From contig NZ_RMVG01000002.1 in the NCBI RefSeq assembly GCF_003813865.1, forward strand, positions 434,001-498,000: 64,000 nt of DNA, in the 5' to 3' direction. How positions within the stretch are numbered: position 1 is the first letter of the stretch; the number at the start of each line of letters is the position of its first letter. The notes beneath the pieces were generated by a model. It was not told where the DNA came from and ran no database searches. It saw nothing but the letters and a program-made list of their open reading frames with translations. Made by a program: the position numbers and the translations under genes. This DNA comes from Candidatus Pantoea deserta (lineage in GTDB: Bacteria > Pseudomonadota > Gammaproteobacteria > Enterobacterales > Enterobacteriaceae). Shown here one piece after another: positions 37,048 to 46,627 of this stretch.

Positions 37048-39345
37048 ATGAAATGGATTTACTCTGTTAGTCTCGCTGTCTCACTCGCTCTGCAACCCGC
37101 GCTGGCTGAAGAGTTGATTGGTCCCCACCCGATGAACGCCGAGGCGCGCGACGCCTTCGTTAACCATCTTCTTACGCAAATGACGCTCGACGAGAAAATC
37201 GGTCAGCTCAGGCTCATCAGCGTCGGACCGGACAACCCGAAAGAGGCGATCCGCGACATGATCCACAAAGGACAGGTCGGCGCGATTTTTAACACCGTGA
37301 CGCGTCAGGATATACGCGCCATGCAGGATCAGGTCATGCAGCTCAGCCGCCTGAAAATTCCGCTGTTCTTTGCCTACGACGTGGTGCACGGACAGCGCAC
37401 GATTTTCCCGATTCCGCTGGCGCTGGCCGCCAGCTGGGATCTGGATGCGGTCAGCGAGGTCGGCCGGGTTTCTGCCTATGAAGCGGCCGACGACGGGTTG
37501 AATATGACCTGGGCGCCAATGGTCGACGTCAGCCGCGAACCTCGCTGGGGACGCATCTCTGAAGGTTTTGGCGAAGATACCTGGCTCTCGTCGCAGATGG
37601 GCAGCAGCATGGTGAAAGCGATGCAGGGTAAAAGCGCCGCCGATCGCTACTCGGTCATGACCAGCGTGAAACACTTCGCCGCCTATGGCGGCGTAGAAGG
37701 CGGCCGCGACTACAATACCGTCGATATGAGTTCGCAGCGCCTGTTTCAGGATTATCTGCCGCCTTATAAAGCCTCGCTGGACGCGGGCAGCGGCGGGGTG
37801 ATGGTGGCGCTTAACTCGCTGAACGGCGTGCCTGCCACGGCGGACAGCTGGCTGCTGAAAAAAGTGCTGCGCGACGACTGGAAGTTCAAAGGCATTACCA
37901 TCAGCGACCACGGCGCGATTAAAGAGCTGCTCAAGCACGGCGTGGCGAGCGACCCGCAGGATGCGGTGCGCGTCGCGCTTAAGTCGGGCATCGATATGAG
38001 CATGAGCGACGAGTACTACAGCAAGTATCTGCCCGGCCTGGTGAAGAGCGGGGCGGTAAGCATGGCGGAGATCGACGACGCCGCGCGTCACGTGCTGAAC
38101 GTAAAATACGATATGGGGCTGTTTAACGATCCCTATAGTCATCTTGGCCCGAAAGAGAGCGATCCGCAGGACACCAATGCTGAAAGCCGTCTGCATCGCG
38201 CGGAAGCGCGCGACGTGGCGCGCAAGAGCATCGTGCTGCTGAAAAACCGGCTGGAAACGCTGCCGCTGAAGCGCTCAGGCACCATTGCGCTAATTGGACC
38301 GCTGGCCGACAGCCAGCGCGACATTATGGGCAGCTGGTCGGCCGCCGGCGTGGCGAAGCAGTCAGTGAGCCTGTTGCAGGGCATGCGTGAAGCCACCGCG
38401 GGCAAAGCCACGCTGCTCTACGCCAAAGGGGCGAATATCAGCGATAACAAAGGCATTCAGGACTTCCTTAATCTCTATGAGCAGGCGGTATCGGTCGATA
38501 CGCGCACGCCGCAGGCGATGATTGACGAGGCGGTAGAGAAGGCGAAACAGGCGGATGTGGTGGTTGCCGCGGTCGGCGAGGCGCAGGGCATGGCGCATGA
38601 GGCCTCCAGCCGCAGCGAGCTGAGCATCCCAGCCAGTCAGCAGAAGCTGCTGGCGGCGCTGAAGGCCACCGGCAAACCGCTGGTGATTGTGCTGATGAAC
38701 GGTCGGCCGCTGACGCTGGTAAATGAAGATCGCATGGCGGACGCGCTGGTCGAAACCTGGTTCAGCGGCACCGAAGGCGGCAACGCGATCGCCGATGTGC
38801 TGTTTGGCGACTATAACCCGTCGGGCAAGCTGCCGATGACCTTCCCCCGTTCGGTTGGGCAGATCCCGCTCTACTACAACCATCTGCCGACCGGTCGTCC
38901 CTATAACTTTGCGAAACCCAATAAGTACACCTCGCACTATTACGACACGGTAAACGGTCCGCTCTATCCGTTTGGTTACGGCTTAAGCTATACCCGCTTT
39001 AGCGTGTCGCCCGTGAAGCTGTCGGCGCAAACCATGCCGCACGATGGCACCATAGAAGCCAGCGTAACGGTCACCAATACCGGCAAGCGCGACGGCGCGA
39101 CCGTGGTGCAGATGTACCTTAACGATCCGGTCGCCTCTGTCAGCCGTCCGGTGCGCGAGCTGCGTGGCTTTAAGCGCATTATGCTGAAAGCCGGCGAGTC
39201 GCAGTCGGTCAGTTTTAAGATCGACGTCGATGCGCTGAAGTTCTGGAATCAGCAGATGCAGCAGGTGGCGGAGCCGGGCAAATTTAATGTGATGATCGGG
39301 CTTGACTCTGTGCGTACGCAGAACGCACAGTTCGACTATCAGTAA
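37048..39345 (+). CDS. bglX: Periplasmic beta-glucosidase BglX
   Basis: BglX, 765 residues as in E. coli, is a secreted family-3 glycoside hydrolase acting on beta-glucosides in the periplasm. A signal peptide (MKWIYSVSLAVSLALQPALA) precedes the (beta/alpha)8 domain with KHFAAYGGVEGGRDYN and the nucleophile Asp in ITISDHGAI, then an alpha/beta sandwich and a C-terminal fibronectin-III-like domain (VTNTGKRDGATVVQMYL). The start at 37048 is fixed by the signal peptide; the ribosome site is weak. It diverges from dld. Confidence 0.94.
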   Translation: MKWIYSVSLAVSLALQPALAEELIGPHPMNAEARDAFVNHLLTQMTLDEKIGQLRLISVGPDNPKEAIRDMIHKGQVGAIFNTVTRQDIRAMQDQVMQLSRLKIPLFFAYDVVHGQRTIFPIPLALAASWDLDAVSEVGRVSAYEAADDGLNMTWAPMVDVSREPRWGRISEGFGEDTWLSSQMGSSMVKAMQGKSAADRYSVMTSVKHFAAYGGVEGGRDYNTVDMSSQRLFQDYLPPYKASLDAGSGGVMVALNSLNGVPATADSWLLKKVLRDDWKFKGITISDHGAIKELLKHGVASDPQDAVRVALKSGIDMSMSDEYYSKYLPGLVKSGAVSMAEIDDAARHVLNVKYDMGLFNDPYSHLGPKESDPQDTNAESRLHRAEARDVARKSIVLLKNRLETLPLKRSGTIALIGPLADSQRDIMGSWSAAGVAKQSVSLLQGMREATAGKATLLYAKGANISDNKGIQDFLNLYEQAVSVDTRTPQAMIDEAVEKAKQADVVVAAVGEAQGMAHEASSRSELSIPASQQKLLAALKATGKPLVIVLMNGRPLTLVNEDRMADALVETWFSGTEGGNAIADVLFGDYNPSGKLPMTFPRSVGQIPLYYNHLPTGRPYNFAKPNKYTSHYYDTVNGPLYPFGYGLSYTRFSVSPVKLSAQTMPHDGTIEASVTVTNTGKRDGATVVQMYLNDPVASVSRPVRELRGFKRIMLKAGESQSVSFKIDVDALKFWNQQMQQVAEPGKFNVMIGLDSVRTQNAQFDYQ

Positions 39346-39357
39346 TCATGCGTTACG

Positions 39358-39389
39358 CCGTTCTCCCGGCCGCCGTGTCGGGAGAGCGG
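39358..39389 (+). terminator. Hairpin after bglX
   Basis: CCGTTCTCCCG (39358-39368) pairs with CGGGAGAGCGG (39379-39389) over 11 positions with one G-T pair. It has no T-run, so termination is uncertain. Confidence 0.4.
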
Positions 39390-39417
39390 AACAAATGCTT
39401 AACCCCGCCAGACCGCT

Positions 39418-40290
39418 ATGAACACACTCCGCAATCGTATCCAGAATCAGGTTTTTCGCGTTAACGGCCTGGCGCTAAACGAATTTGATATTTCGCAGCC
39501 GCCCGGCGACCCAGGCTTGTTTGGCCCGGACAGCGTAATCTGGCGCGTGCACGGCGACTTCCCCTCAATGTTGTGCGGCGGCATCAGCGCCTTACTGCTG
39601 CAAATGCTGCATCCTTCCGCGCTGGCAGGCGTCTGGGATCACTCGAACTTTCGTCAGGATATGCTGGGGCGCTTGCGCCGGACCAGCCAGTTCATCGCCG
39701 TTACCACCTTCGGCAATCGTCATGACGCGAATGTGCTGATTGAGCGGGTCAAAAACATTCATCTGCGCGTCAGCGGCGTCGATAATTATGGCCAGCCCTA
39801 TGCCGCCAGCGATCCGCATCTGCTGACCTGGGTACACGTGGCTGAAACCAGCGCCTTTCTCGCCTCTCATCTGCGCTTTAAAAATCCGCGGCTCAGCCTG
39901 GCGGAACAGGATCGCTATTATCAGGAGGCGGCGCAGATTGCCGAAGCGCTGGGCGCGACCGGAGTGCCCAAAAGCGTCGAAGCGGTCGCGCGCTATCTGT
40001 ACAGCATGCGCAGCGAGCTGCGTTACGACGAGCGTACCGCGGAGGTAACGCGACTGCTGCGTCAGGCGCCTGCGCCGGGCTGGCAGGCGAAACCCGCTAT
40101 GCGGGTAATGCTGAAATCGGGCATGGCGCTGCTGCCCGACTGGGCGCAGAAAATGTCGGGCTACCATTTCAGTCCGCTGACGCGCGTTTTGCTCGACGGA
40201 GAGATGCGGCTGCTGGCGAAAACGCTGCGCTGGTCGATCACGCGCGGCGCTTATCATCGCGCCATGCTGCGTATGGGGCGGCAACCTTAA
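39418..40290 (+). CDS. MpaB-type oxygenase (DUF2236) family protein
   Basis: A 290-residue protein with the DUF2236/MpaB (latex-clearing-like) pattern: LLQMLHPSALAGVWDHSNFRQDMLGRL, TTFGNR, and WVHVAETSAFL. The conserved His residues in HPS, DHS and WVH are where the family is thought to bind haem or a metal. Members include rubber oxygenases and ER-bound MpaB, which cleaves a terpenoid chain; the enterobacterial substrate is unknown. There is no signal peptide. It follows bglX by 72 bp after a hairpin; a weak ribosome site precedes the ATG. Confidence 0.75.
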   Translation: MNTLRNRIQNQVFRVNGLALNEFDISQPPGDPGLFGPDSVIWRVHGDFPSMLCGGISALLLQMLHPSALAGVWDHSNFRQDMLGRLRRTSQFIAVTTFGNRHDANVLIERVKNIHLRVSGVDNYGQPYAASDPHLLTWVHVAETSAFLASHLRFKNPRLSLAEQDRYYQEAAQIAEALGATGVPKSVEAVARYLYSMRSELRYDERTAEVTRLLRQAPAPGWQAKPAMRVMLKSGMALLPDWAQKMSGYHFSPLTRVLLDGEMRLLAKTLRWSITRGAYHRAMLRMGRQP

Positions 40291-40374
40291 CGCTGTCTTA
40301 ACGATTTGCTGAGACAAGGCCGCGCAGAGACCGGCACGGCTTAACAGCGCCGCGCCGGGAAAGATAAAGAGCGG

Positions 40375-40665
40375 TTAAGTTCGAAACTCATCATGCGGCC
40401 GGGTGTAGGTGCGCGGGGCGCGCGCCTGCCGCCGCCGCATCGCCTGACGCTGCTGAGTGTAATGCGCCAGCACGCCGAGTCCGGTGCCGATCAGGCCCAG
40501 CGACAGCAGAACAGGGTAAAGCTCGGCAGGCAGCAGCAGCAGCGCCATCAGGCCCGACACCACCAGCGTGGCGGCCAGCGTGAGCCAGGGGTAACGACAG
40601 AGAAGCCAGAGAAAAAGCGCGGGAGCCACCACATCGCGCCAGACAAAATCGGGTATGGGCAGCAT
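40375..40665 (-). CDS. Small hypothetical membrane protein
   Basis: I do not recognise a family. The 96-residue product has two or three hydrophobic segments (PALFLWLLCRYPWLTLAATL and LLLLPAELYPVLLSLGLIG regions) and a basic C-terminal tail rich in Arg and Gln. GGAGG lies six bases before the ATG at 40665 and three before the one at 40668, which supports translation. It is convergent with the MpaB-type gene and divergent from the SUFU-domain gene. Confidence 0.6.
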   Translation of the reverse strand: MLPIPDFVWRDVVAPALFLWLLCRYPWLTLAATLVVSGLMALLLLPAELYPVLLSLGLIGTGLGVLAHYTQQRQAMRRRQARAPRTYTRPHDEFRT

Positions 40666-40931
40666 CATGCGCCTCCGATAAAAAGGGTAAAGCGACCTTA
40701 GCACAGGGCTGAACGTGAAAAACGCGAATAGCCTTTCACCCTCCGCCAGGCTCATGCTTTAGCCGGGCTGCGCGTTTATTCGCGCCGTTGCCGCGATCGC
40801 TTTACCGTTGCTTACGCTTGTGTTGCAGCCGCGATCCGACTTTGAGATTTTTACCCTTGTCTCGCATGGCGGCAGTCGGGATCCTGCTCTAATCTCGGGG
40901 AAATGGATCCCCCAGGCTTTGTCGAGGCGCT

Positions 40932-42041
40932 ATGACATACCAACCTCTGATTGCTGAGGTCCACAATCAGCAACATACACTGACGGCGATTGTCGAACAG
41001 GATGAGCGCACCGCTTACTTCTACATCTGGCCGACGGACCTGTTTCGCAGCCAGTATGCGGTGCGCGGCTGCTGGCTGCGCAACCTGCTGCCAGCGCCGG
41101 CGCAGGAAGATCGCGCGGCGATGGAGCAGGGCATTGCGCCGCTGCTCAGCGCCGAGTTTTGCCGCACTCTGGAAGCTGAGCCGCCGCTCGATCCGGCAGG
41201 TTTGCAGGTATTATGGGAGCCGAGCGATGACGGCGCGGCGCTGTGGTACTACGGTCAGCTGCTGGCGGTAATCCCCGGCTGGAGCCTTTACCAGGATAAA
41301 CAGGTCAGCTTCTCTGCCGGCTGCATCAAGAAAAACCGCCTTACCGCGCCGCTCGGCTCCGCGTCTACCAACGACTACTACGCACGCGCTGAACATCAGC
41401 GTCAGTTCTGGCGCGACTGGCACGACGGCAACGAATGGGAGCGGGTGCAGCTGAAGCTGATGGAGAGCTATCAGGCCCACTTCGGCGAGTCGGTAAAATA
41501 TTACGCCATCGATCAGGGCAGCTGGCCGCCAATGGCCATCTCCCAACACTGGCATCAGGGCGCGTGGTATTTTCTCACGCTTGGCATGAGCATCCGGCCG
41601 ATGCCGCAGGTCGACTACCTGTTTGATGAGCTGGCCCCACAGTACCGCCGCATCGAGCTGGCTATGGCGGTAGATGGCGAAGTGATGACCGAGGGCAATG
41701 CCGTTCAGATGGCAAGCGCGCTGGCGGAGTTCGCGCATCTGCCCTGGGCGCGCCTGACCTGGCTGGGGGAAGGCCATACGCTGGCGTCGGAAGTGGCGCC
41801 GGTGGGTTTTGAAAGTTTCCTGCTTGCCAACGCGCTGGCGGACGACGCGGCGCAGTTCAAGCTGCCAAAACGCGACGGCGACCGGCCGACGCTGCTGTGG
41901 GCGACGCCCATCACCGAAGCCGAGCGCCAGTTCGCTCAGGCCGATGAGCTGGGCGGTCAGCAGCTGGCCGAGCGATTAATGGCGGCGGGGAATAACCATA
42001 TCTTTCGTCCGCGCCAGCAGGTGGTGGACAGCGAAACCTGA
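40932..42041 (+). CDS. Suppressor-of-fused (SUFU) domain protein
   Basis: A 369-residue cytoplasmic protein that I assign to the bacterial suppressor-of-fused-like family on its C-terminal half (ESYQAHFGESVKYYAIDQGSWPPMAISQHW and the following YFLTLGMS region) and its size. The N-terminal 130 residues (VRGCWLRNLLPAP) are not recognised. SUFU domains in bacteria occur in toxin-immunity settings and as stand-alone proteins of unknown role; no toxin gene is adjacent. The ATG follows CGAGGCGCT. It lies before a chemoreceptor gene with its own promoter, so a functional link is not implied. Confidence 0.6.
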   Translation: MTYQPLIAEVHNQQHTLTAIVEQDERTAYFYIWPTDLFRSQYAVRGCWLRNLLPAPAQEDRAAMEQGIAPLLSAEFCRTLEAEPPLDPAGLQVLWEPSDDGAALWYYGQLLAVIPGWSLYQDKQVSFSAGCIKKNRLTAPLGSASTNDYYARAEHQRQFWRDWHDGNEWERVQLKLMESYQAHFGESVKYYAIDQGSWPPMAISQHWHQGAWYFLTLGMSIRPMPQVDYLFDELAPQYRRIELAMAVDGEVMTEGNAVQMASALAEFAHLPWARLTWLGEGHTLASEVAPVGFESFLLANALADDAAQFKLPKRDGDRPTLLWATPITEAERQFAQADELGGQQLAERLMAAGNNHIFRPRQQVVDSET

Positions 42042-42139
42042 CCACAGCGCGCTGTTCAGGCAGCGCGCAACGATCTCTCTGTCACCTGCTAAATAGTCAC
42101 CTGGCTCAACTACTTGTTAAATTTGTGATCCTGCTCGCC

Positions 42140-42166
42140 TCAAGTTACCCCTGGCCGCGCCGTTAA
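42140..42166 (+). promoter_or_regulatory. Sigma-28 (FliA) promoter of the chemoreceptor gene
   Basis: TCAAGTTA, eleven bases, GCCGTTAA matches the flagellar consensus TAAAGTTT-N11-GCCGATAA at 6 of 8 and 7 of 8 positions, with correct spacing. Transcription would begin near 42174, 35 nt before the chemoreceptor ATG, so expression with late flagellar genes is expected. Confidence 0.72.
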
Positions 42167-42208
42167 CCCTGATCAGGCAATCGCGCCATTTCTGCCAGGG
42201 GAAAGCAG

Positions 42209-44104
42209 ATGTTTAAAACAACTCAATCCCGCTTTACTGCGGTTCTAGTGGTTTTTTTTCTCGTTTTGATGCTAATCACCGTGCTGGTGATCAAACAGTT
42301 TATCGCTCCGCAGTTAACCGCTAACCAGAGCCAGCTGGTGCGCTATCAGGTCAACGCGCTGGCGAGCGGCATCGTCGAACAAATGAACCGCGTACAGGCG
42401 CAGCAGCGCGCTATCACCGAAAGCGCGGGCGTGATGGAGAGTCCAGCTATCGATCAGCTGCTGCCCGCCCTGGTTAACCAGTATCAGGACAGCAACGTCT
42501 TTGGCGGCGGTATCTGGCCGTTGCCCAACCTCCGCGATCCGGCGAAAGAGAAAGACAGCAGCTTCTTTGCGCGCAACGCCAGCAACCAGCTACAGGTGAA
42601 TACCTACTGGAACTCCGATGCCGCGGATAAATACTGGGAGCAGCCGTGGTACCGGGACGGCATGGCCGCTGCGAAAGGCCAGTGCGCCTGGGCGAAGGCG
42701 TATCAGGATGCCGCCAGCCCCCAGCCGCGCACCAACTGCGCGATGGCCATCTACCGTGACGGCACCGTCTGGGGCGTCGCCACCATCGACGTTACCCTCG
42801 GCTTTTTCAACCACCTGGCGAAAGAGATGGGCGAAGCCATTCAGGGCCGCGTGCTGATTGTTGAAGCCGATGGCAAAGTGGTCGGCAATGCCGCGCTGGT
42901 CGACGGCACGCCGAAGCTGGAGAACCTCGCCGATCTGCAACTGCCGATGGCGGCCCCGCTGAAAACGCTGCTCTCCAGCGCCGGCGCTCAGCCGACCGAA
43001 ACGACGTTTGACGGCGAAGACGGCGAACATACGCTGTTCCTGCAGGCGATCGCTGGCAGCCCCTGGTATCTGGCCAGCGACGTGCCGACCAGCCTCCTGA
43101 CCGCGCAAACGCACAGTATGCTGACGCGTCTGGGCCTGGTGCAAATTCCGCTGGCGATCGTGCTGCTGCTGGTGCTGCTGGGCTTTATTCGCTCCATGAT
43201 GCAGCGCCTCAGCCTGCTCAATCGCAATATCGATGCGCTGTCGCAGGGCGGCGCCGATCTGACTCAGCGTCTGCCGGCCAGCAATAGCCCGGAATTTAAC
43301 GCCGTCGCGCAAAGCTTCAACAACTTTATCGGTTACTTGCAGGGGCTGATGCGTCAGGTGGGCGACAGCGCGCTGGCCATTACCGCCGCCTCGCGCGAAA
43401 TCGCCAGCGGCAACGCCAACCTCTCCTCGCGCACGGAAGATCAGGCCAGCTCTATCGTTGAAACGGCGGCGTCAATGGAGGAGCTGACCGGGACGGTGCG
43501 GCAGAACGCCGACAACGCCACCCATGCCAATCAGCTGGCGGGCAATGCTTCGCAGGTCGCCGCGCGCGGGACCGAGGTGGTGCGTCAGGTCGTCAGCACC
43601 ATGGGCGAGATCCACCACTCTTCACGCAAAGTGGTCGATATTATCAGCGTCATCGACAGCATCGCTTTCCAGACCAATATCCTGGCGCTAAACGCCGCGG
43701 TCGAGGCCGCCCGCGCAGGGGAGCAGGGACGGGGTTTCGCGGTGGTGGCGTCGGAAGTGCGTAATCTGGCGCAGCGTTCGGCCAACTCGGCGCGTGAAAT
43801 CAAAAAGCTGATTGAAGAGTCGGTCGCCAACATCGACGCGGGCAGCCAGCTGGTGGAACAGGCGGGCGAAACCATGGATGAACTGATGCAGGGCGTCAGC
43901 AGCGTGACGACGCTGATGAGCGAAATCATGTCTGCCAGCCGCGAACAGAGCATGGGCATTGAGCAGGTCAACGTGGCGATCACGCAGCTCGACGGCACCA
44001 CGCAGCAGAACGCCGCGCTGGTGGAGCAGGTTTCCGCCGCCGCTCAGGCCATGGAGGAGCAGAGCGTCCAGCTGGAGCAGGTGGTGCAGAGCTTCCGTCT
44101 GTAA
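42209..44104 (+). CDS. Methyl-accepting chemotaxis protein with Cache-type sensor
   Basis: A 631-residue transmembrane chemoreceptor. A first helix (about 10-32) leads to a large periplasmic double-Cache-like domain (about 35-300), a second helix ([16 protein letters not shown]) and a HAMP segment. The cytoplasmic hairpin tip reads [30 protein letters not shown], which binds CheW/CheA. It ends QSFRL without the NWETF tether of Tar/Tsr. The ligand is unknown; Cache sensors often bind amino acids or organic acids. A FliA-type promoter precedes it, and the ATG follows AGGGGAAAG. Confidence 0.9.
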   Translation: MFKTTQSRFTAVLVVFFLVLMLITVLVIKQFIAPQLTANQSQLVRYQVNALASGIVEQMNRVQAQQRAITESAGVMESPAIDQLLPALVNQYQDSNVFGGGIWPLPNLRDPAKEKDSSFFARNASNQLQVNTYWNSDAADKYWEQPWYRDGMAAAKGQCAWAKAYQDAASPQPRTNCAMAIYRDGTVWGVATIDVTLGFFNHLAKEMGEAIQGRVLIVEADGKVVGNAALVDGTPKLENLADLQLPMAAPLKTLLSSAGAQPTETTFDGEDGEHTLFLQAIAGSPWYLASDVPTSLLTAQTHSMLTRLGLVQIPLAIVLLLVLLGFIRSMMQRLSLLNRNIDALSQGGADLTQRLPASNSPEFNAVAQSFNNFIGYLQGLMRQVGDSALAITAASREIASGNANLSSRTEDQASSIVETAASMEELTGTVRQNADNATHANQLAGNASQVAARGTEVVRQVVSTMGEIHHSSRKVVDIISVIDSIAFQTNILALNAAVEAARAGEQGRGFAVVASEVRNLAQRSANSAREIKKLIEESVANIDAGSQLVEQAGETMDELMQGVSSVTTLMSEIMSASREQSMGIEQVNVAITQLDGTTQQNAALVEQVSAAAQAMEEQSVQLEQVVQSFRL

Positions 44105-44369
44105 TACCAGGGAACCGGCTCGCCTTTCAGACGGCTGCCGCCTGAGCAGGCAACTAAAGCGTGCCGCGCAAGGAAGCGCGCGGGCCAGACCGCCAGGGAC
44201 GGCCTACGCGTCCAGGCGAGCGGGCCTTGTCTTACCTCGCCGTACAGGGTGATTTCTCTCACGGGCTTGCGCAGGCGGCCCGTTCTCATTTGCGAAAAAG
44301 CACAAATTCACGCGGCATAAAATGGCAGGGATGTGCCAGAATAGTTGAGAGTAATCTTAAGGAATCCCC

Positions 44370-44903
44370 ATGTCTGCTATTGAAGTTATTCTTGTCGACC
44401 ATCTCGATCGCCCCACTGGTAAAATGGAAAAGCTGGAAGTGCATGAGAAGGGATTACTGCATCGCGCGGTGACGGTTTACGTTTTTAATTCCCGCGGCGA
44501 ACTGCTGTTACAGCGCCGCGCCAGCGGCAAATACCACTGTGGCGGACTCTGGAGCAACACCACCTGCGGCCATCCTTATCCCGCCGAGCCGACCCAGCAG
44601 GCGGCGGAGCGCCGTTTGTTTGAAGAGATGGGACTGACGCTGTCGCTTACGCCGGTGTTCGAACTGAGCTATAACCTGCCGCTCAGCAATGGTCTGACCG
44701 AGCATGAATATGGGCACGTTTACTTCGCCGTCAGCGACGACCTTCCCGCGCCCAATCCGCTTGAGGCTGACGACTGGTGCTATCGCTCCGTTGGCGATAT
44801 TCAGCGGGCGATGCTGGACGATCCCCAGCAGTTCACGCCCTGGTTTCTCTATACCTTTCCGCGCATCCCGGCCTATCTGAATGCGCTGAGCATGCCAGCG
44901 TAA
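44370..44903 (+). CDS. idi: Isopentenyl-diphosphate delta-isomerase (type 1)
   Basis: Idi, 177 residues (182 in E. coli), interconverts isopentenyl and dimethylallyl diphosphate for isoprenoid synthesis. The Nudix-like fold carries catalytic Cys66 in TTCGHPY, the metal-binding His68, and Glu113 within LTEHEYGHVY. AAGGAA lies before the ATG. In many Erwiniaceae idi belongs to carotenoid clusters, but no crt gene is adjacent here; it is a single gene, transcribed toward a convergent MFS carrier. Confidence 0.94.
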   Translation: MSAIEVILVDHLDRPTGKMEKLEVHEKGLLHRAVTVYVFNSRGELLLQRRASGKYHCGGLWSNTTCGHPYPAEPTQQAAERRLFEEMGLTLSLTPVFELSYNLPLSNGLTEHEYGHVYFAVSDDLPAPNPLEADDWCYRSVGDIQRAMLDDPQQFTPWFLYTFPRIPAYLNALSMPA

Positions 44904-44942
44904 AACAGCAGAGACCGCCCGGCCGGGCGGCCTTCAGCACCT

Positions 44943-46418
44943 TTAACGCGCGGCAAAATCCTCAGCGTCCACATCATAGCCCGACGGCTCCCAGCGGATC
45001 GCCAGCAGGGCCAGCAGACCGGTCAGCGGCGCCAGCAAGATCACCCAGAACACGCCGGTGCCCAGCGCCGCGACCAGCACCGGAAACAGAAACAGCGAGA
45101 CGGTGGAGCTGCCGCGCATCAGGGTCTGATTAAAGCCGACGCCGACGCCACGCAGCGAGGTTGGGTAGCTGAGTGAAGCAAAGGTCATGGTGTGCGAGCC
45201 GGGACCAAAACCCTGACCAAACAGGAACAGCGCCAGCATTGCGATCGCGATGGCCGCCTCCTGACCGCCTTCGGGACGTCCGATCAGCGCCAGACCCAGC
45301 AGCGCCGCGCACTGACAGGCGTAGCCCGCGACCGACATCTTCCACGCGCCGAGACGCGGCACCAGCCGCACCGCCAGCACGCCGCCGACAAAGGCAAACA
45401 GCAGATTAAGCGCCAGCGACACCAGAATAGTGGTCAGCATCGACTGGGCGAAAAAGCTGGTAATGATCACCGGCAGGCCAAATGCTACTGCATTATAGGC
45501 AAAGGAAGAGGCGACAGAGGTGAGGGTCGCCAGCAGCGTGCGGCGCCGGTAAACGCCCTGGAGCAGCGCGCCATAGTTGCGCCAGCTGGCGCGACGCGCG
45601 GGTTGAACCGGCGACGTCGGCGCATCGCTGGCGACCTGCGCATTGATATTCCACGCGCGGCGCAGAATGGCCGCGGCGCCGTTAAGGTCGCCCTGATTAG
45701 CGGCCCACACCGGGGACTCGCTCATATAGCGGCTGCGGATGGCGATAATAATCAGCGCAGGCACCGCGCCGAAACCGAGGATCAGGCGCCACAGCCAGTC
45801 GGTATGGCTCTCCGGCAGCACCGCATAGAGCAGCAGCACCAGCAGATAGGAGATGCTGATCGCCGCATACCAGGTAGGACACCACATCGCCACGCTGGCG
45901 GCCTTATTGCCCTGGCCGCGCAGGCGGGAAAACTCGGCGAGAAACGCCATCGCGACGGGTAAGTCGATGCCGACGCCCAGCCCCATCACAAAGCGCGCGC
46001 CGCCGAGCACATACTCATTAGGCGCGAAAGCGCAGGCCAGCGCCGCCACCACAAAAAAGAACATATCCGCCATAAACACACGGTAGCGGCCAATTTTATC
46101 GGTCAGGTAGCCGCCGATCAGCGCGCCGACGATAGCGCCGAAGGTAATCGCCGAGGCGACCATACCGGTGCCGGTCGGGGTCAGATTAAACTCGCGCGCG
46201 ACATCCTTGATGCCAAACGCCAGCGCGCCAAGATCGTAGGCGTCGAGAAAAACGCCGCCCAGCGCAATTGCCACCACGATGCGTGCATTGTTGCGTGCGC
46301 CTTCGCCATCGTTAATCAGTCGGGAAACGTCCGCAGCGCTGCGGATCCACTGGGTTTCGCCGCCGGTCTGGCTCCCTGTCAATGCCACCTGAGCAGCAGA
46401 AGAAGTAAGGTCGGTCAT
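44943..46418 (-). CDS. MFS metabolite:proton symporter
   Basis: A 491-residue major-facilitator carrier with about twelve helices and a soluble N-terminus of 55 residues. GGYLTDKIGRYRVFMADM is motif A, and RFVMGLGVGIDLPVAMAFLAE resembles the sugar/metabolite-proton (SHS/MHS) branch. The central loop (QVASDAPTSPVQPARR) is long and polar. The substrate is unknown. The start at 46418 follows a weak site, yet it fits the promoter; longer upstream frames would run through the operator. The promoter with an 18-bp palindromic operator lies 30-65 bp upstream, so a repressor controls it. It is divergent from osmF. Confidence 0.82.
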   Translation of the reverse strand: MTDLTSSAAQVALTGSQTGGETQWIRSAADVSRLINDGEGARNNARIVVAIALGGVFLDAYDLGALAFGIKDVAREFNLTPTGTGMVASAITFGAIVGALIGGYLTDKIGRYRVFMADMFFFVVAALACAFAPNEYVLGGARFVMGLGVGIDLPVAMAFLAEFSRLRGQGNKAASVAMWCPTWYAAISISYLLVLLLYAVLPESHTDWLWRLILGFGAVPALIIIAIRSRYMSESPVWAANQGDLNGAAAILRRAWNINAQVASDAPTSPVQPARRASWRNYGALLQGVYRRRTLLATLTSVASSFAYNAVAFGLPVIITSFFAQSMLTTILVSLALNLLFAFVGGVLAVRLVPRLGAWKMSVAGYACQCAALLGLALIGRPEGGQEAAIAIAMLALFLFGQGFGPGSHTMTFASLSYPTSLRGVGVGFNQTLMRGSSTVSLFLFPVLVAALGTGVFWVILLAPLTGLLALLAIRWEPSGYDVDAEDFAAR

Positions 46419-46453
46419 AATGTTGTCTGTAATTTTAACTAAAGTGAGCGGGC

Positions 46454-46482
46454 ATCTTACCGTCCAGACGTCTGGACGTAAA
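46454..46482 (-). promoter_or_regulatory. Promoter with internal palindromic operator upstream of the MFS gene
   Basis: On the minus strand TTTACG and TAAGAT are 17 bp apart. The perfect palindrome CGTCCAGACGTCTGGACG (46461-46478) fills the spacer and overlaps the -35. This is the classic layout of a repressor operator. Its core AGACGTCT equals a MetJ box, but the flanking 8-mers fit MetJ poorly, so the regulator is open. Confidence 0.65.
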
Positions 46483-46627
46483 TCATTTTGGTTATTATCC
46501 ATACGGTAAAATGCTAAAAAAGTCAGGGTGCAAAAGGTCACGCTTTGGATAATGTATGAAGCGGCAGGTGACGGAGCGACTACTCTGTAAAGAAATGTCA
46601 TCACACATCAAAATAAAGGAATCCACT

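Noticed and set aside
44161-44369. Small reading frames between the chemoreceptor and idi
   Set aside because: They lack a Shine-Dalgarno site and any family pattern; the stretch is treated as the idi leader.
44370-44903. idi as part of a carotenoid (crt) cluster
   Set aside because: No crt gene lies on either side within the window.
44915-44930. CCGCCCGGCCGGGCGG as a terminator between idi and the MFS gene
   Set aside because: The palindrome has no loop of normal size and no T-run on either strand.
46461-46478. Firm assignment of the palindrome to MetJ
   Set aside because: Only the central 8-mer fits; the flanking 8-mers match MetJ at about half of positions, and no methionine gene is adjacent.
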